A stretch of DNA of 64,000 nt from assembly GCA_026874595.1 (NCBI GenBank), contig CM049320.1:25768214-25832213 (forward strand), read 5' to 3'. Positions within the stretch are counted from its first letter, which is position 1, and each line of letters begins with the position of its first letter. Positions 54,053-64,000 of this stretch are shown here, in pieces. The notes below the pieces were generated by a model. It was not told the origin of the DNA and did no database searches. It saw nothing but the letters and a program-made list of their open reading frames with translations. A program made the translations under genes and the position numbers. This DNA comes from Sipunculus nudus. Taxonomy: Eukaryota; Annelida; Sipuncula; Golfingiida; Sipunculidae.

Positions 54053-55390
54053 CAAGGGACCCATGGGTCACGGCACTCATCTGATTATGATTGGACTATA
54101 AATGTATCATTATTATGATACTATATTGAGTCGATAAAGCTTATGAATATCATGGACATGTTGGGCTATTATAAAGGAATATAATGTAATATGTGAGTAA
54201 ATGATATATGAAATAACCTGACTGATGGATAAATATGGAGTAAAATATAGTGGTTTATTTCTTATTTATTTGGGAGGGGTTGAAAAAAGCAATTTATTTG
54301 AGCAAATATGAATGCAATGACAGTATACTAAGCAGTGGCAGAATGATGATAAGGCTATTTGTTGAAGGATCTATAGTGTATGGAAGTCTGCAAGATTTCA
54401 ATTTGACAGATATAATGTCATGATCATTAACTATGCTGATGAGGGGATTTATGAATATGTGACTGTATGACATGATATCTCTTGCGTCTTGACAAGGTAC
54501 ATTATTTTGATGCCCACCACGTCTAGATTTTACACAATTTCTGGCATGTACATAGGTACCTATGGACAAATAATTATACAATATATAAAAATATGAATCC
54601 ATTAGATTCATCTTCTTCTTGTTTACTGAGTCTGACTTTGGAATGGGGTTATAGGTGGAGATGGAAGGTAATAGTGAGGGCAGTAAGGAGGACTGGATGT
54701 AGAGAAAAAAGGAGAGAGAGAGATATAGGGGGGACAGAGCATTCAACAGTAGGTCACAGAGGCAGTAGGTCAGAAGTAAAGGTGTCATGTAACAGCCAAC
54801 CACACTGCATTTAAATACTGACTTGATGTAAACTATCAAGACATGATGCTTGAAAACTTGAATGAAATCTACAGTTTTTGATCAATTGGTTTCAAACTTC
54901 AGATTTAAACAGAAGAAATGCTTATGTGTACATGCTGTGAAAATATGAAGAAAATAAGTGAGTGGTTTTGATATTTAGCATTCCTGAAGTGTAAAAATCA
55001 TTTTTATAAAAATTTAGGTTTTCCTTAATTTCTCAAAGGAGAAAAGGTCACAGAGACACAGTTTTTGGCTTGGAAGGAGATCTTAAGGACATCTAACATT
55101 ATGCCAAATTTTGGATTACCAGGCAAAGCTGTAGTAAACGAAAGTGGGGTCATGATGCCAGAAAATACAAATACATTAAGGCCTCTAAAAGTTGAGTGGT
55201 TTTGATATTAGGCATTCCTGAAGTGTAAAAATGATTTTAATAAAAAAATTGTGGTTTTCCTTAATTTCTCAAAAGAAAAAGGTGCCACATCTACGGATAG
55301 ACGGACAGACAGCTAGACGGACAGACTACGGACAATGGAAGATGGACCACGACTATAGCTCAGATGACTTATAGTCAGCTGAGCTAAAAA
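54053..55390 (+). mobile_element. Family B element, copy B4, with a B1-type core
   Basis: Starts CAAGGGACCCATGGGTCACG and shares about 215 bp of 5' sequence with B3. Its core (GTGGTTTTGATATT, CATTCCTGAAGTGTAAAAAT, TTTCCTTAATTTCTCAAA) is instead that of B1, present about twice. It ends with GACGGACAGAC tracts and AGTCAGCTGAGCTAAAAA. Confidence 0.78.
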
Positions 55391-55394
55391 TGCT

Positions 55395-57270
55395 GCATTT
55401 TTGACAATGCCATATGGGGGTAATGAGCTGCCTTGGCAGTGGTCTGCGCTGTCCGAGTGTTTTTCTAGATTTAATAATCCAGCACTAAGCGTTAAGGCTT
55501 TGGTAGTATCCTATGTCTGGACTGATTTATCAAGAAATAATATTTGGTTTTATTATGCAGTTTGTAAATTTAATTCGAAAGCTCTTACTCTGAACTGAAA
55601 ATGTGGGAATGATATTGCAAAAATCAAGAACTGAATGTAAACATTATTTGACTGAGAATGTTACATGGTGAATAATTATTAATCGTTAACATGAAATGTT
55701 ACATTGTGAACAACAATTATTTATTTACATGAAAATGTTAGATGATGAACTGCAATTAAGGACTACAAGAGAGGACATTGTTGGTAATATGAAAGTTCTA
55801 CATTGAACAGATATGAATAAATTACCGCCTGTTTAAAATTAGAGAGACTTTCAATATTTATCAAGAGCATCATTCTGGCTAGCTGAATGTTCAATTGACC
55901 AAGGCTCCAGGCATGTAGCCTAGATGTGCACACCAATACTGATCTCTGACGAATGTCCCCGGAGTAAAGTCCACAATCCCTTAAGAAATGTCTCGTTTAC
56001 CAAATCAATGATAAAATCGCAATCCTGTCCTTGAGCAAAGTATCGCTGAACATTCTTGTCTGGTGTCCTTGACCTAGTTTGTGCAATCAAATAACCAGCG
56101 TTTTGTGTTGAAGTGATGTCTGTCATCTCAACTGAAGAGAAATATATGAACAGCGCAAATCCTTGAGAAGGCCCTCTACTGCTGCCATTTTCTTGACATC
56201 AAGGAGAATGATAGCAAAACTGCGGTTTAATATGGTGTAATAAATCCGTATTTGAGTTCTCAGCTTGCCTATTGAAGTTGTGTTACTATGGCGACCAAGT
56301 GGGTTATCAAATACATAGTCATTGACTGATGTAAAATGAACCATAAGAAGCTAATTCATTAAATATGGCTGACAGTGCAAGGGTGCATATATATATATAC
56401 AAATATAGTGGAATAAAATTTCATCAGACATTTTTACGACTACGTAGTTTCGTGCTACCTCTGACGAAACTTGATTCCTCTGTATTTGTTGCATAATTAT
56501 ACAGTTCTGGTGTAATACCAAAGAGCAATCTAGTTGCAGTTTATCAGAAACCTGTAGATTAATATACATACATATATATAACAGATGCTGCAGGATGAAA
56601 CTTAAAGTGTTGATGTAACAATTAATGGCACCAGAGTACCCAGATCCTTATGAAGATAGTAGTTGTATGTCAGTCATCCTTAGAACAATTAATTACTGTC
56701 AATGGATTTTTCCATTAAACTAATTGATGGAACTTAATCAACCTAATCCACTGGATAGAATTTCATTCAAATTTGCATTCACAGAAATAAAATTTAGGTA
56801 ATTACTTGGTCAAATCTTGAAATGCAGGGTTCACTTCTATCATATTAAGAACTCATTAATTTTTTACTTAATTAAATTATCTATTTCATTTAACTATTAA
56901 GAAGAATTAATTAAGCTGACTCCAAACAAATCAAACCTGAAATCAGATCCTTCAAAATGTAAAGAAATAAGGTACATTAATTAATTTTAAACTGGTAAAA
57001 CTATATTATTCATGGAATGGATGGTTCAAATCTATTTGAGATACTCCACACTTAATTGTGTTTATCTGGCTGTAAATATGACATACTTTATTAAATAAAG
57101 ACTACAGTCACACTTGATTCATAAAGATTAAGCATTCATGTCTTTGTTAAGAAAATTTTTTGATGATGTACATGATATTTCTAGCTTGGCCACTGGTCTT
57201 TTCATATATGCAGACATAGAGAAGTTTGTGAGCCATATATATATGTTAAGTTTGAAACAAATATGTCAAA
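55395..57270. other. AT-rich non-coding stretch
   Basis: No gene recognised. ACATGAAATGTTACATTGTG-like blocks are loosely repeated around 55650-55750. The rest looks unique. Confidence 0.45.
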
Positions 57271-57274
57271 GTAA

Positions 57275-57665
57275 ACTGGAGTTATCATCTGGAAACTAAT
57301 TTGTGAACAGAAGGCCCCTGTGACCTTGACCCTTGACCTTGTGACCCCAAATTCATTTATGCTCTCCCAATTTTGACCAAGTCAGCTAAATGTGCAAGAT
57401 TGATAGTTTGGGATGAAAAGCTAGGCTTAAAATGCAGCCATAATCTTTTTAAATAAGTAAGTCTTGTGACCTAACCTTTGACCTCATGGCCCAAAAATCA
57501 TACAGCTTCTTTCTTTAGTGGTTAGCTATTTGTAAGTCGTGTTTGAAATCCATGTGTCAATCCAACCTGGAGTTATCATCTGGAAACAAATTTATGTGGA
57601 TAGATGGATGGACAGACAAACAGATGAACAGACAGACAGGTTGATTACTATAGAGCACCCACTTG
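57275..57665 (+). repeat. Two-unit repeat with TGACC blocks and GACAG tract
   Basis: TGGAGTTATCATCTGGAAAC occurs at about 57280 and 57566, bracketing TGACCTTGACCCTTGACCTT and a second TGACCTAACCTTTGACC block. It ends in GATGGATGGACAGACAAACAG. Arrangement resembles the tandem-core elements elsewhere in the window. Confidence 0.6.
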
Positions 57666-57953
57666 TGATCAATAAACACCAGTATTTGGGACACTAGATA
57701 GAATCACAGCTGAGAAACTGACATGATTGTTGTCATTTTGTATTAAAAAAAAAAATAAAAAATATTTGTTAAAATATTAAACAAGGCCTACAGGCCTAAT
57801 GCAAACCTGTGCAAAGTTTGGGAGTATGAATGGAGGTTTATTTTTAAAATTTAATATTGATCCTTTTAAGTCCTGCATATCTACCATAGTCATTATTATT
57901 TCAGCAAAATAGACATTTGGGACCTGCAAGTTTTAGACTAGGACATTTTAAAA

Positions 57954-58720
57954 CTAGAATATGGGTAGTCGACAAGCGACAGAAATCAGAGTGGGACAGG
58001 TGAAGTGAGGCATGGATTAAGTGGCAAGGGGAATAGAGTGAGGTGTGTTGCATATTAGCATGGATGTCTGCAGCGTAAACGTGAATGTAGGTGGTGCCAC
58101 CTGTCATAAAATCAAGAAACCTGTACAGGATGTATAAACCTGCAAAATTTCAGGTGGATAAGTCAAACCACTGCTGAGATATGAGTGATTTTATCCCAAG
58201 GCAGATGAACAGATGGACACTGTACAAAAGTGGTTGAAGGTGGCGCCATCAGTTTTGCCTATGATGAAGAGCTATGTGAGATCTATACACATGCAAAATT
58301 TTGGCCCAGTCGATCAAACGGTTCCCGAGATATGAGCTTGGATGTCTGCAGAGTAAACATGAATGTAGGTGGCGCCACCTGTCATTAAACGGAAAAGCTG
58401 TCCAGGATGTATAAACCTGCAAAATGTCAGGTGGATAAGTCTAACCACTGCTGAGATATGAATAATATTATCCAAAGGCAGATAAACAGATGGACGCTGT
58501 GCAAAAATGGTTGCAGGTGGCGCCACCATTTTTAGTGTATGTTATAAAGCAATCAAAGGGCTACATTTGTGCAAAATTTTTAGCCTGATCTGTCAAACGG
58601 TTCCCGAGATATGTGGGTTTATGTGTGGTAACAGACGCACAAATGGACGCTAGGCAGCGAGGAAAGGTCAGAGGTCAACCAAAAATGAGGTCGCAGCAGT
58701 TCACATGTGACCTGATGATA
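57954..58720 (-). mobile_element. Helitron-like element, family C, 5'-truncated copy C3
   Basis: The 3' end is intact (CTAG preceded by GTCGACTACCCATATT on the minus strand). Palindromes at 58090 (degenerate), 58239 (degenerate), 58368 and 58516 keep the ~149/129 bp spacing. Similarity to C2 stops near 58720, before the expected 5' fold. Confidence 0.66.
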
Positions 58721-59159
58721 AACCCAATTTGCTTAAAATGCAAACCAATTTTTTTCAAACAGTTGAAAGATACAGTTCCAATAATCTGGGAATTCTGCAT
58801 CTAAACATTGTGTCTAGAAGTTTAGACGCTGTGTCTAGACGTCTAGACACATTGTCCAGACACCCCCCCCCCCCCAGCCAGGTCAGTTGCCATGGTGATG
58901 TCTTGACCCCCACCTGTTTGTACTGAGTGACCTCTTGACTTGGCTGCTGAAACTCAGTATGTTGTCAAATCTGTTTTCAAATACAGAAAGCCTTTTTCAA
59001 TTGGCTACAATGTTTTTTTTACGCAATCTATTATTATAAAACTGGCAGAACCCTACCATAGAATAATTCTTGTAAAGTTTAAACCAATCAGCTTAACAGT
59101 TTCATCATAAATTAGTGTATAAGCTAGAAGAGTTTAAAATTACATTTTCGCTAGTAAAA

Positions 59160-59687
59160 AACACATCAATGTAGGTGGCGCCACCAATACCTCAAAATCA
59201 GATATGACATATGTGACAAATATTCGTATAAAATTTGGTGATTATAGCTCTAGCCGTTTCTGAGATTTTAATTTTAGTGTGCTTTTTTTGGACAGATGAC
59301 TAAGTTCAACCTCCTGAAACTCGGCCAAAAATCTCCGTACTGGAACCATTCGAACAAACTTGAGAGAGATTGTTCCAGGGATCATTTCTGTGAAATATTG
59401 GACATTTTAGCTGGACAGTTTCAGAGAAGAAATTTTTAAAGGTTTTTAAGCTTTTTCTCTATGAAATCTAAATTAATGCAGATACCCAATAATAAGCTCC
59501 AGGGCACCAAGGTTCACATGTGACTAATTCTTACATGTAATTTGGAGCTGCTAGCTCTGACAGTTCCTGACTTACAGCCATGGACGGCGGAAAGCCAGCC
59601 CTAGACGGCAGACGGCTGACGGCGGACGGCTGACGATGGACAGACGACGCTGCGCCATCGCATAAGCTCAGAGGTTCGCTAAAAATA
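59160..59687 (+). mobile_element. Tandem-core-type element with a different terminus
   Basis: Contains GGTGGCGCCACC near 59174, a TTCTGAGATTTTAATTT block and a GACGGCGGACGGCTGACG tract. It ends GCATAAGCTCAGAGGTTCGC followed by TAAAAA. The end is related to, but distinct from, that of family B. Confidence 0.55.
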
Positions 59688-59948
59688 CAGATGGCACCAC
59701 CACTTTTCAGGAACTGAAATTTAGTCATGGTCAATATTCAAGGTAAGTTTCATGACAATCCATGCAGTATCATCAAGATATTGGAGGTTTTGTATCAAAT
59801 TTTTTATTATTCTGGGGGGTACCTTCAAGCCCTATAGCCCGGAGGATATAAATTGCAGTGACCTAAATTCAGTTTTCTAAGAATTTTTATTGACCTCCTT
59901 TGATGTTCACTAAGAATTTTTCTTGGACCACCATTTATGATTTGTGCC
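59688..59948 (+). repeat. Isolated ~335 bp-type core unit fragment
   Basis: GATGGCACCACC, then AAGATATTGGAGGTTTTGTA, TTATTCTGGGGGGTACC and TTTATGATTTGTGCCC in the order of the B2/B3 core, without family B ends. A family A fragment follows at once. Confidence 0.65.
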
Positions 59949-60010
59949 CGCACGGATTTCTGAAAAAAAAGTTCCTGAGAACCTTACCTTTTTTATTTTT
60001 TTGCCTTATC
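59949..60010 (+). mobile_element. Right-end fragment of a family A element
   Basis: CACGGATTTCTGAAAAAAAA, then GTTCCTGAGAACCTTACC, a T run and GCC, as at the right end of A3. Confidence 0.65.
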
Positions 60011-60279
60011 TTTGTGATTTTTTTCCCACTGAGTGAAAGGTATCCAATCCTTGCCTCTGCCAGGAGGGTATGTAATCATTCCCGTTTGTGTGTTTGAGTG
60101 TTTGTTCACAACATAACTCACATGATCATAAACAGAATCTCATGAAATTATCAGGGCATTCCAGGAATGGGCCAATGTGAGGTTTTTTTAGGTCAGCCCC
60201 AATCCAATGTGAGCTCTTTGCAGTCTTAATGGGAAGGCTGCGCTGCAAGACAATGTTGCACTGTAACAAACCAGTGCAC

Positions 60280-60400
60280 TTTCGGGGGGGGGGGGGGGGG
60301 GTGTTCCTTGGTGGTTTGACCAAGCAAAATTGAAGATTACACCCAGGGTCCGCAGGTGCAGTAGTCACTGGGCCCAGTAACATCAGTTTATATAAAATGA
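60280..60400 (+). repeat. Fragment related to SINE family M, with a G homopolymer
   Basis: A run of about 17 G (60284-60301) is followed by GGGTCCGCAGGTGCAGTAGT and ATAAAATGAGGG, the reverse complement of part of the family M body. Confidence 0.45.
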
Positions 60401-60419
60401 GGGGAACCTTGCACCAGAT

Positions 60420-62750
60420 ATGCAGATTGACAACAGCATTGGATACACCAACAAAGTATTGAAAAAAGGCTTATCAAACTCTATAGCTCAGGTCAGCTTC
60501 AGTAATTCTTTATTGTGCCAATAATGGGCTGCGAATACAATAGGAGAAAAAGTGTTGGGAAGTCCCACCGCCAACTCCCAGCCCCTTCCCTTCCACAATG
60601 TGAGCCTGGTTCTTTGCTCTAGGATTTAAGGTCAAGGTCAGTGACCTAATTTTGGCCAAAAGAGGAAGTCACTGTGAGGACCCGTAAGAAGAGGGATGGC
60701 CTGCTAGGACAAACCTATAGGGAAGGGGAGAGAATGGCCTATCCATCCTGCTTAAATTCATGCACAGCAGGTCAGGGCTGTTTCAGTTCTGACTCAGCTC
60801 TCCTCATGTATTAAGCCTGGTATTCACATGGACCACACGTCTTGCTGCTCCAGTAAAGTTATTAAGTTGTCTGTGGCACCTGTAGACTGAGACAAACTCC
60901 TGTTCACCGGCTAGACCGGTTAAATAACCATCCTCAACTGGCCTTCCTCCTCTGAGTCCTCCACCATCCCCAAAACAATTACAAATCTAATTCTGTGTTG
61001 CCAAGGGCACTGATTCAGTGCAAGATTCTTTTTTAATTGCTTGACCCCGGAACACGGGGTCTGGTACAAAATTTCAGACACATTATTTTTTAATAACCCA
61101 CCTGAAAATGCTTTGTTCCCCTTCCCATTTTTCTCAGTAGGGATCGATCATAATTATGTTGTTTTCATGAGATTTTATAAATATCACAATACTGCAATGA
61201 TATATGATGGACCAAATAAAAATTTGGTGAGAAATTTTTATTCAGTCCATCATATATTATTGGAATATGGTGATATTTATAAGCTATAACCTTTTTTATT
61301 TTTTTTTCACCAACCTGTGCAGATTTGTTCTCTGGCTAATCTAAATTTTCTTAAAGCTTGACTGCTCTCTGTGGGTTTCAGATGTAGTGTTGCATAAAAT
61401 GTTTTCTTAGATTTTAAATTAATTTGATTTCTTAAATATGGTAGAAGGTAATTAAATATCTTATTTAATTTTTGTAAATTGGGTAAATTCATCAGGATTC
61501 ACTTGCAACTACCAATTTTCTAAAAAGTCCAGTTGAGTAACATAAATTCTTAAATATATGGGGACACTCTTGATTGACAGAGGTTATAATATAAATGTAT
61601 ATAAATGGCCAGGCAACACACCAGACAATTCAATTCATAATACAGCATATGGCAATACACAAGTCAGTTTACAAAATTTGTATGAAATATAACCAAATAA
61701 TGTAACCCTGCTGCTAGCCCAATTTAATAAGACTCAATATATGGCAGGGTCTAATAATATTTTTGAGTCTGATATCCATACAATGAGAGTGTCTAACAAA
61801 TAAGACGCAATATATGCAATAGATCTGTGGACTTTTTTAAATGCCTTTTTTACTGCGTAAACAGCTAGATGCAGGATTACACCATTTTGTCAACAATAAA
61901 TATATGTTTCATGGTTTCAATAGCAACATTTAATGACATTTTTACCAGAGGTATAGCAATGACTTTAGTAGGCACGGTGAATAAAAACTGTCATATAGGC
62001 ACTTAAATACCTCACAGGGAGTCACTCTGACTCGTGAGGCTCAGATCGAGCCAGAATCTTGTTACATTTTGTTTAAACAGGCCAACCTTGAAGATTAGGT
62101 AATTGTAGCACCTATTGACACTGGTTACATTCAGGGTATTGAGTGGTTTGTAGTCTTAGGCTTATATTGTAGAAACTCACACTATATAAACATCAGACTC
62201 AATACATGGCAGGGCCTAATAATGTTTAGTCTCATCAGGCTACCTTACTGCATGCTGTTTAACATATTTATTTACAAAAATATTTTTTTAAAGTTGGTTC
62301 AGTGCCATATGTTATCCTATGTAATAAACCTTGTACTTTTAGCTTTTACCATGTAGGGCCTACTGAGTACCAATAAGGATATATAAAATTACTGGATACC
62401 AAATATTATTTAAAGTTCAGTCTCATTCTTTTATTCATTCTTCGCAAATATCTATATTTTTGATTGTTTAAATAAAGATTCTCAAAAAGACTTAAAAATT
62501 GGCGATATTGCAGGAGGCAAATATTTCTGTTACAATTTCTTGCATAAATTGCATACTCTCTAGTGTACGGATGCTCGTTACAGTCCTAGAGGGTATTACC
62601 ATATCACTGTTCATGCCTACAATGTATCCAATGTAACAACCAGCACCTTCAATCCAAATCAATGACAGAGGCAGAGGGCAACAGGTACATAAACATTTAC
62701 AATAATATATGTGTATTATCTATTCTAATACTATATATTTCATTTTATAG
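60420..62750. other. Non-coding stretch without recognised genes
   Basis: AT-rich with no supported exon. A short direct repeat (GACTCAATATATGGCAGGG at about 61732 and GACTCAATACATGGCAGGG at about 62195) is present. Confidence 0.45.
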
Positions 62751-62755
62751 TTCAT

Positions 62756-63525
62756 GTTAATACAGTTTGCAAGAGTGCTTACCTGCACCTCTACAACATT
62801 AACAAAATCAAAACCTACTTATAGATAAGCCATCACTAGAGCATTTAATCCATGCATTAGTGACCAGTAAGTTTGATTATGGTAATGCTCTCCCCTTAGG
62901 TAACCAGTTTCCCTCATATAGAGGCTCCAGAGAGTTCAAAACTGTGCAGCTCGAATCCTGTGTGGCAGTAAAGGATACGAGCATATGACGCCTGTCTTGC
63001 AAGCCCTACATTGGCTCCCTCTGTGTCAACGGATAAAGTTTAAAGTTGCTATGTTGGTGTTCAAGGCAAAACATGGTATTGCTCCAAAATACCTCCAGGA
63101 TTTAATCCAGCCTTACATACCTGCGAGACGTCTGAGATCATTAAACCAAGAATTACTGTGTGTTCCATATACAAGGTCCACCTTGGTGGCTGATAGAGCT
63201 TTTTGTGTTGCAGGACCCACTTTGTGGAACTCTCTCCCATGGGACCTACGTCAAACTTCTAATCTTGACACATTTAAAAAGAAGCTTAAAACCTATTTGT
63301 TTTTGCAATATTTTGGTAGCTAACCTTACTTTCACTAAAATCATTCAGCACATTTACTACGATATTTCGCTCTTGTGTTTTTAACAGCTGCTTTTAATGA
63401 TATGTGTATACAAAGTACCTTAATGCAGTTTTTAATCCTTTCAGCTTGGTGTTGTAAAGCGTTTTAAAGCACTTCGGTGGATTTTACGCTATATAAAATA
63501 AAATATTATAATTATTATTATTATA
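62756..63525 (+). pseudogene. 5'-truncated CR1/L2-type LINE: end of the reverse-transcriptase ORF plus 3' tail
   Basis: Frame 1 reads VNTVCKSAYLHLYNINKIKTY, then a stop near 62822. A shifted frame reads LEHLIHALVTSKFDYGNAL, and a third (62985-63323) reads MTPVLQALHWLPL, KFKVAMLVFKAKHG, APKYLQDLI, ADRAFCVAGPTLWNSLP and FKKKLKTYLF. This is the familiar C-terminal stretch of CR1/L2-like non-LTR reverse transcriptases. The 3'UTR ends TACGCTATATAAAATAAAAT and an ATT repeat, typical of these elements, which lack poly(A). At least two frameshifts or stops make it dead. Confidence 0.85.
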
Positions 63526-63559
63526 TTGGCTGAATACTAATGAATTCAAAGAAAACCAT

Positions 63560-63855
63560 CCTGGCTCAAGGGTTCAACTTACCACTCCTGTGGATGACCT
63601 GGGAGAATGTGTCATCAGCATTGCTGGGTCATAGCACTGAGGAACCCCAGAAAGGTGCACTTGTTTGTCAGTGACACACAAGTGTTGGGCACAGTCTCCT
63701 GACTTAGCCTGCAGAGCAGTGATATCACACTGGGTGGGGGCTGACCGTGAAAAATCTCACTGCCTCGATAGCTCTGCTAGAAATTGAACTCATTTTCACC
63801 TTGTTTTGATCTGCCCAGCCCTGTGCTCTACCCCTAGACAAAAGGAGCCAGATAT
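63560..63855 (-). mobile_element. tRNA-derived SINE family M, copy M5
   Basis: Body as in M1 (GGTGCACTTGTTTGTCAGTG, AGTGTTGGGCACAG, CACTGGGTGGGGGCTGACC) followed by a decayed head (CTCTACCCCTAGAC). It lies directly after the LINE tail. Confidence 0.68.
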
Positions 63856-64000
63856 ATAGATACTTTATTTTATTTACATCAACGATATATATAGATCACA
63901 ATAAAATGGATAAATATAAATACATATATCAAAGTTATATTCATAAAGCCTTAAGCTACTTCTTTGTTTGTTTTACAATGGAGGGTGGCATTAATGTGGG

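Noticed and set aside
54294-54839. 181-residue open frame on the minus strand
   Set aside because: It lies across the 5' segment and core of element B4, has no domain I recognise and is not shared as protein with other copies.

Overview
This is a metazoan nuclear genome window: AT-rich, intron-dominated, with GT-AG introns and a very high load of interspersed and tandem repeats. There are no bacterial-style operons. Several repeats have terminal ACGG-type tetranucleotide tracts and conserved ends of the kind described in molluscs and other lophotrochozoans (pearl or Helentron-associated elements). A lophotrochozoan source is my inference; I do not name a species.

The only host gene I can support is on the minus strand between 2997 and 19777. 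Ten exons, all with GT-AG borders and consistent phase, give the first 494 residues of an M13-family zinc metallopeptidase of the endothelin-converting-enzyme/neprilysin group. The protein has a short cytosolic tail, one signal-anchor segment and the first part of the ectodomain. The catalytic HEXXH part must lie beyond the left edge. Intron 1 (about 8.6 kb) and the smaller introns are filled with repeats. No other host coding exon could be supported from 19.8 to 64 kb. That stretch may include the distal 5' end or promoter of the same gene, or be intergenic.

Repeats by region:
- 1-2.8 kb: a terminal-inverted-repeat (TIR) element of family A, split by a 2.65 kb tandem-core element (family B), which itself carries a copy of repeat F.
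- 5.8 kb: a second family A element. 6.8-7.3 kb: a family D element.
- 11.2-14.8 kb: long arrays of ~160 bp and ~335 bp core units (family B).
- 15.8-16.4 kb: a purine-rich tract. 17.9-18.6 kb: a 31 bp minisatellite that grew inside a D element.
- 23.0-27.5 kb: two Helitron-like elements (family C) in inverted orientation, the second inserted in a D element. A short TIR element (family L) lies between them.
- 31.9-34.4 kb: a Tigger-like TIR element with a nested tRNA-type SINE and its target-site duplication, then a 175 bp MITE and another SINE.
- 37-43.8 kb: more A elements, minisatellites and SINEs.
- 44.2-45.7 and 54.1-55.4 kb: B elements with the same ends but different cores.
- 50.2-52.2 kb: a 2 kb foldback element between TA microsatellites.
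- 58-60 kb: more C, B-like and A fragments.
- 62.8-63.5 kb: the decayed 3' end of a CR1/L2-type LINE.

The most interesting pattern is modular. Unrelated-looking mobile elements share the 12 bp palindrome GGTGGCGCCACC at regular spacing, and B elements swap cores between conserved ends. These are non-coding elements, so a proteinaceous new system is not evident.
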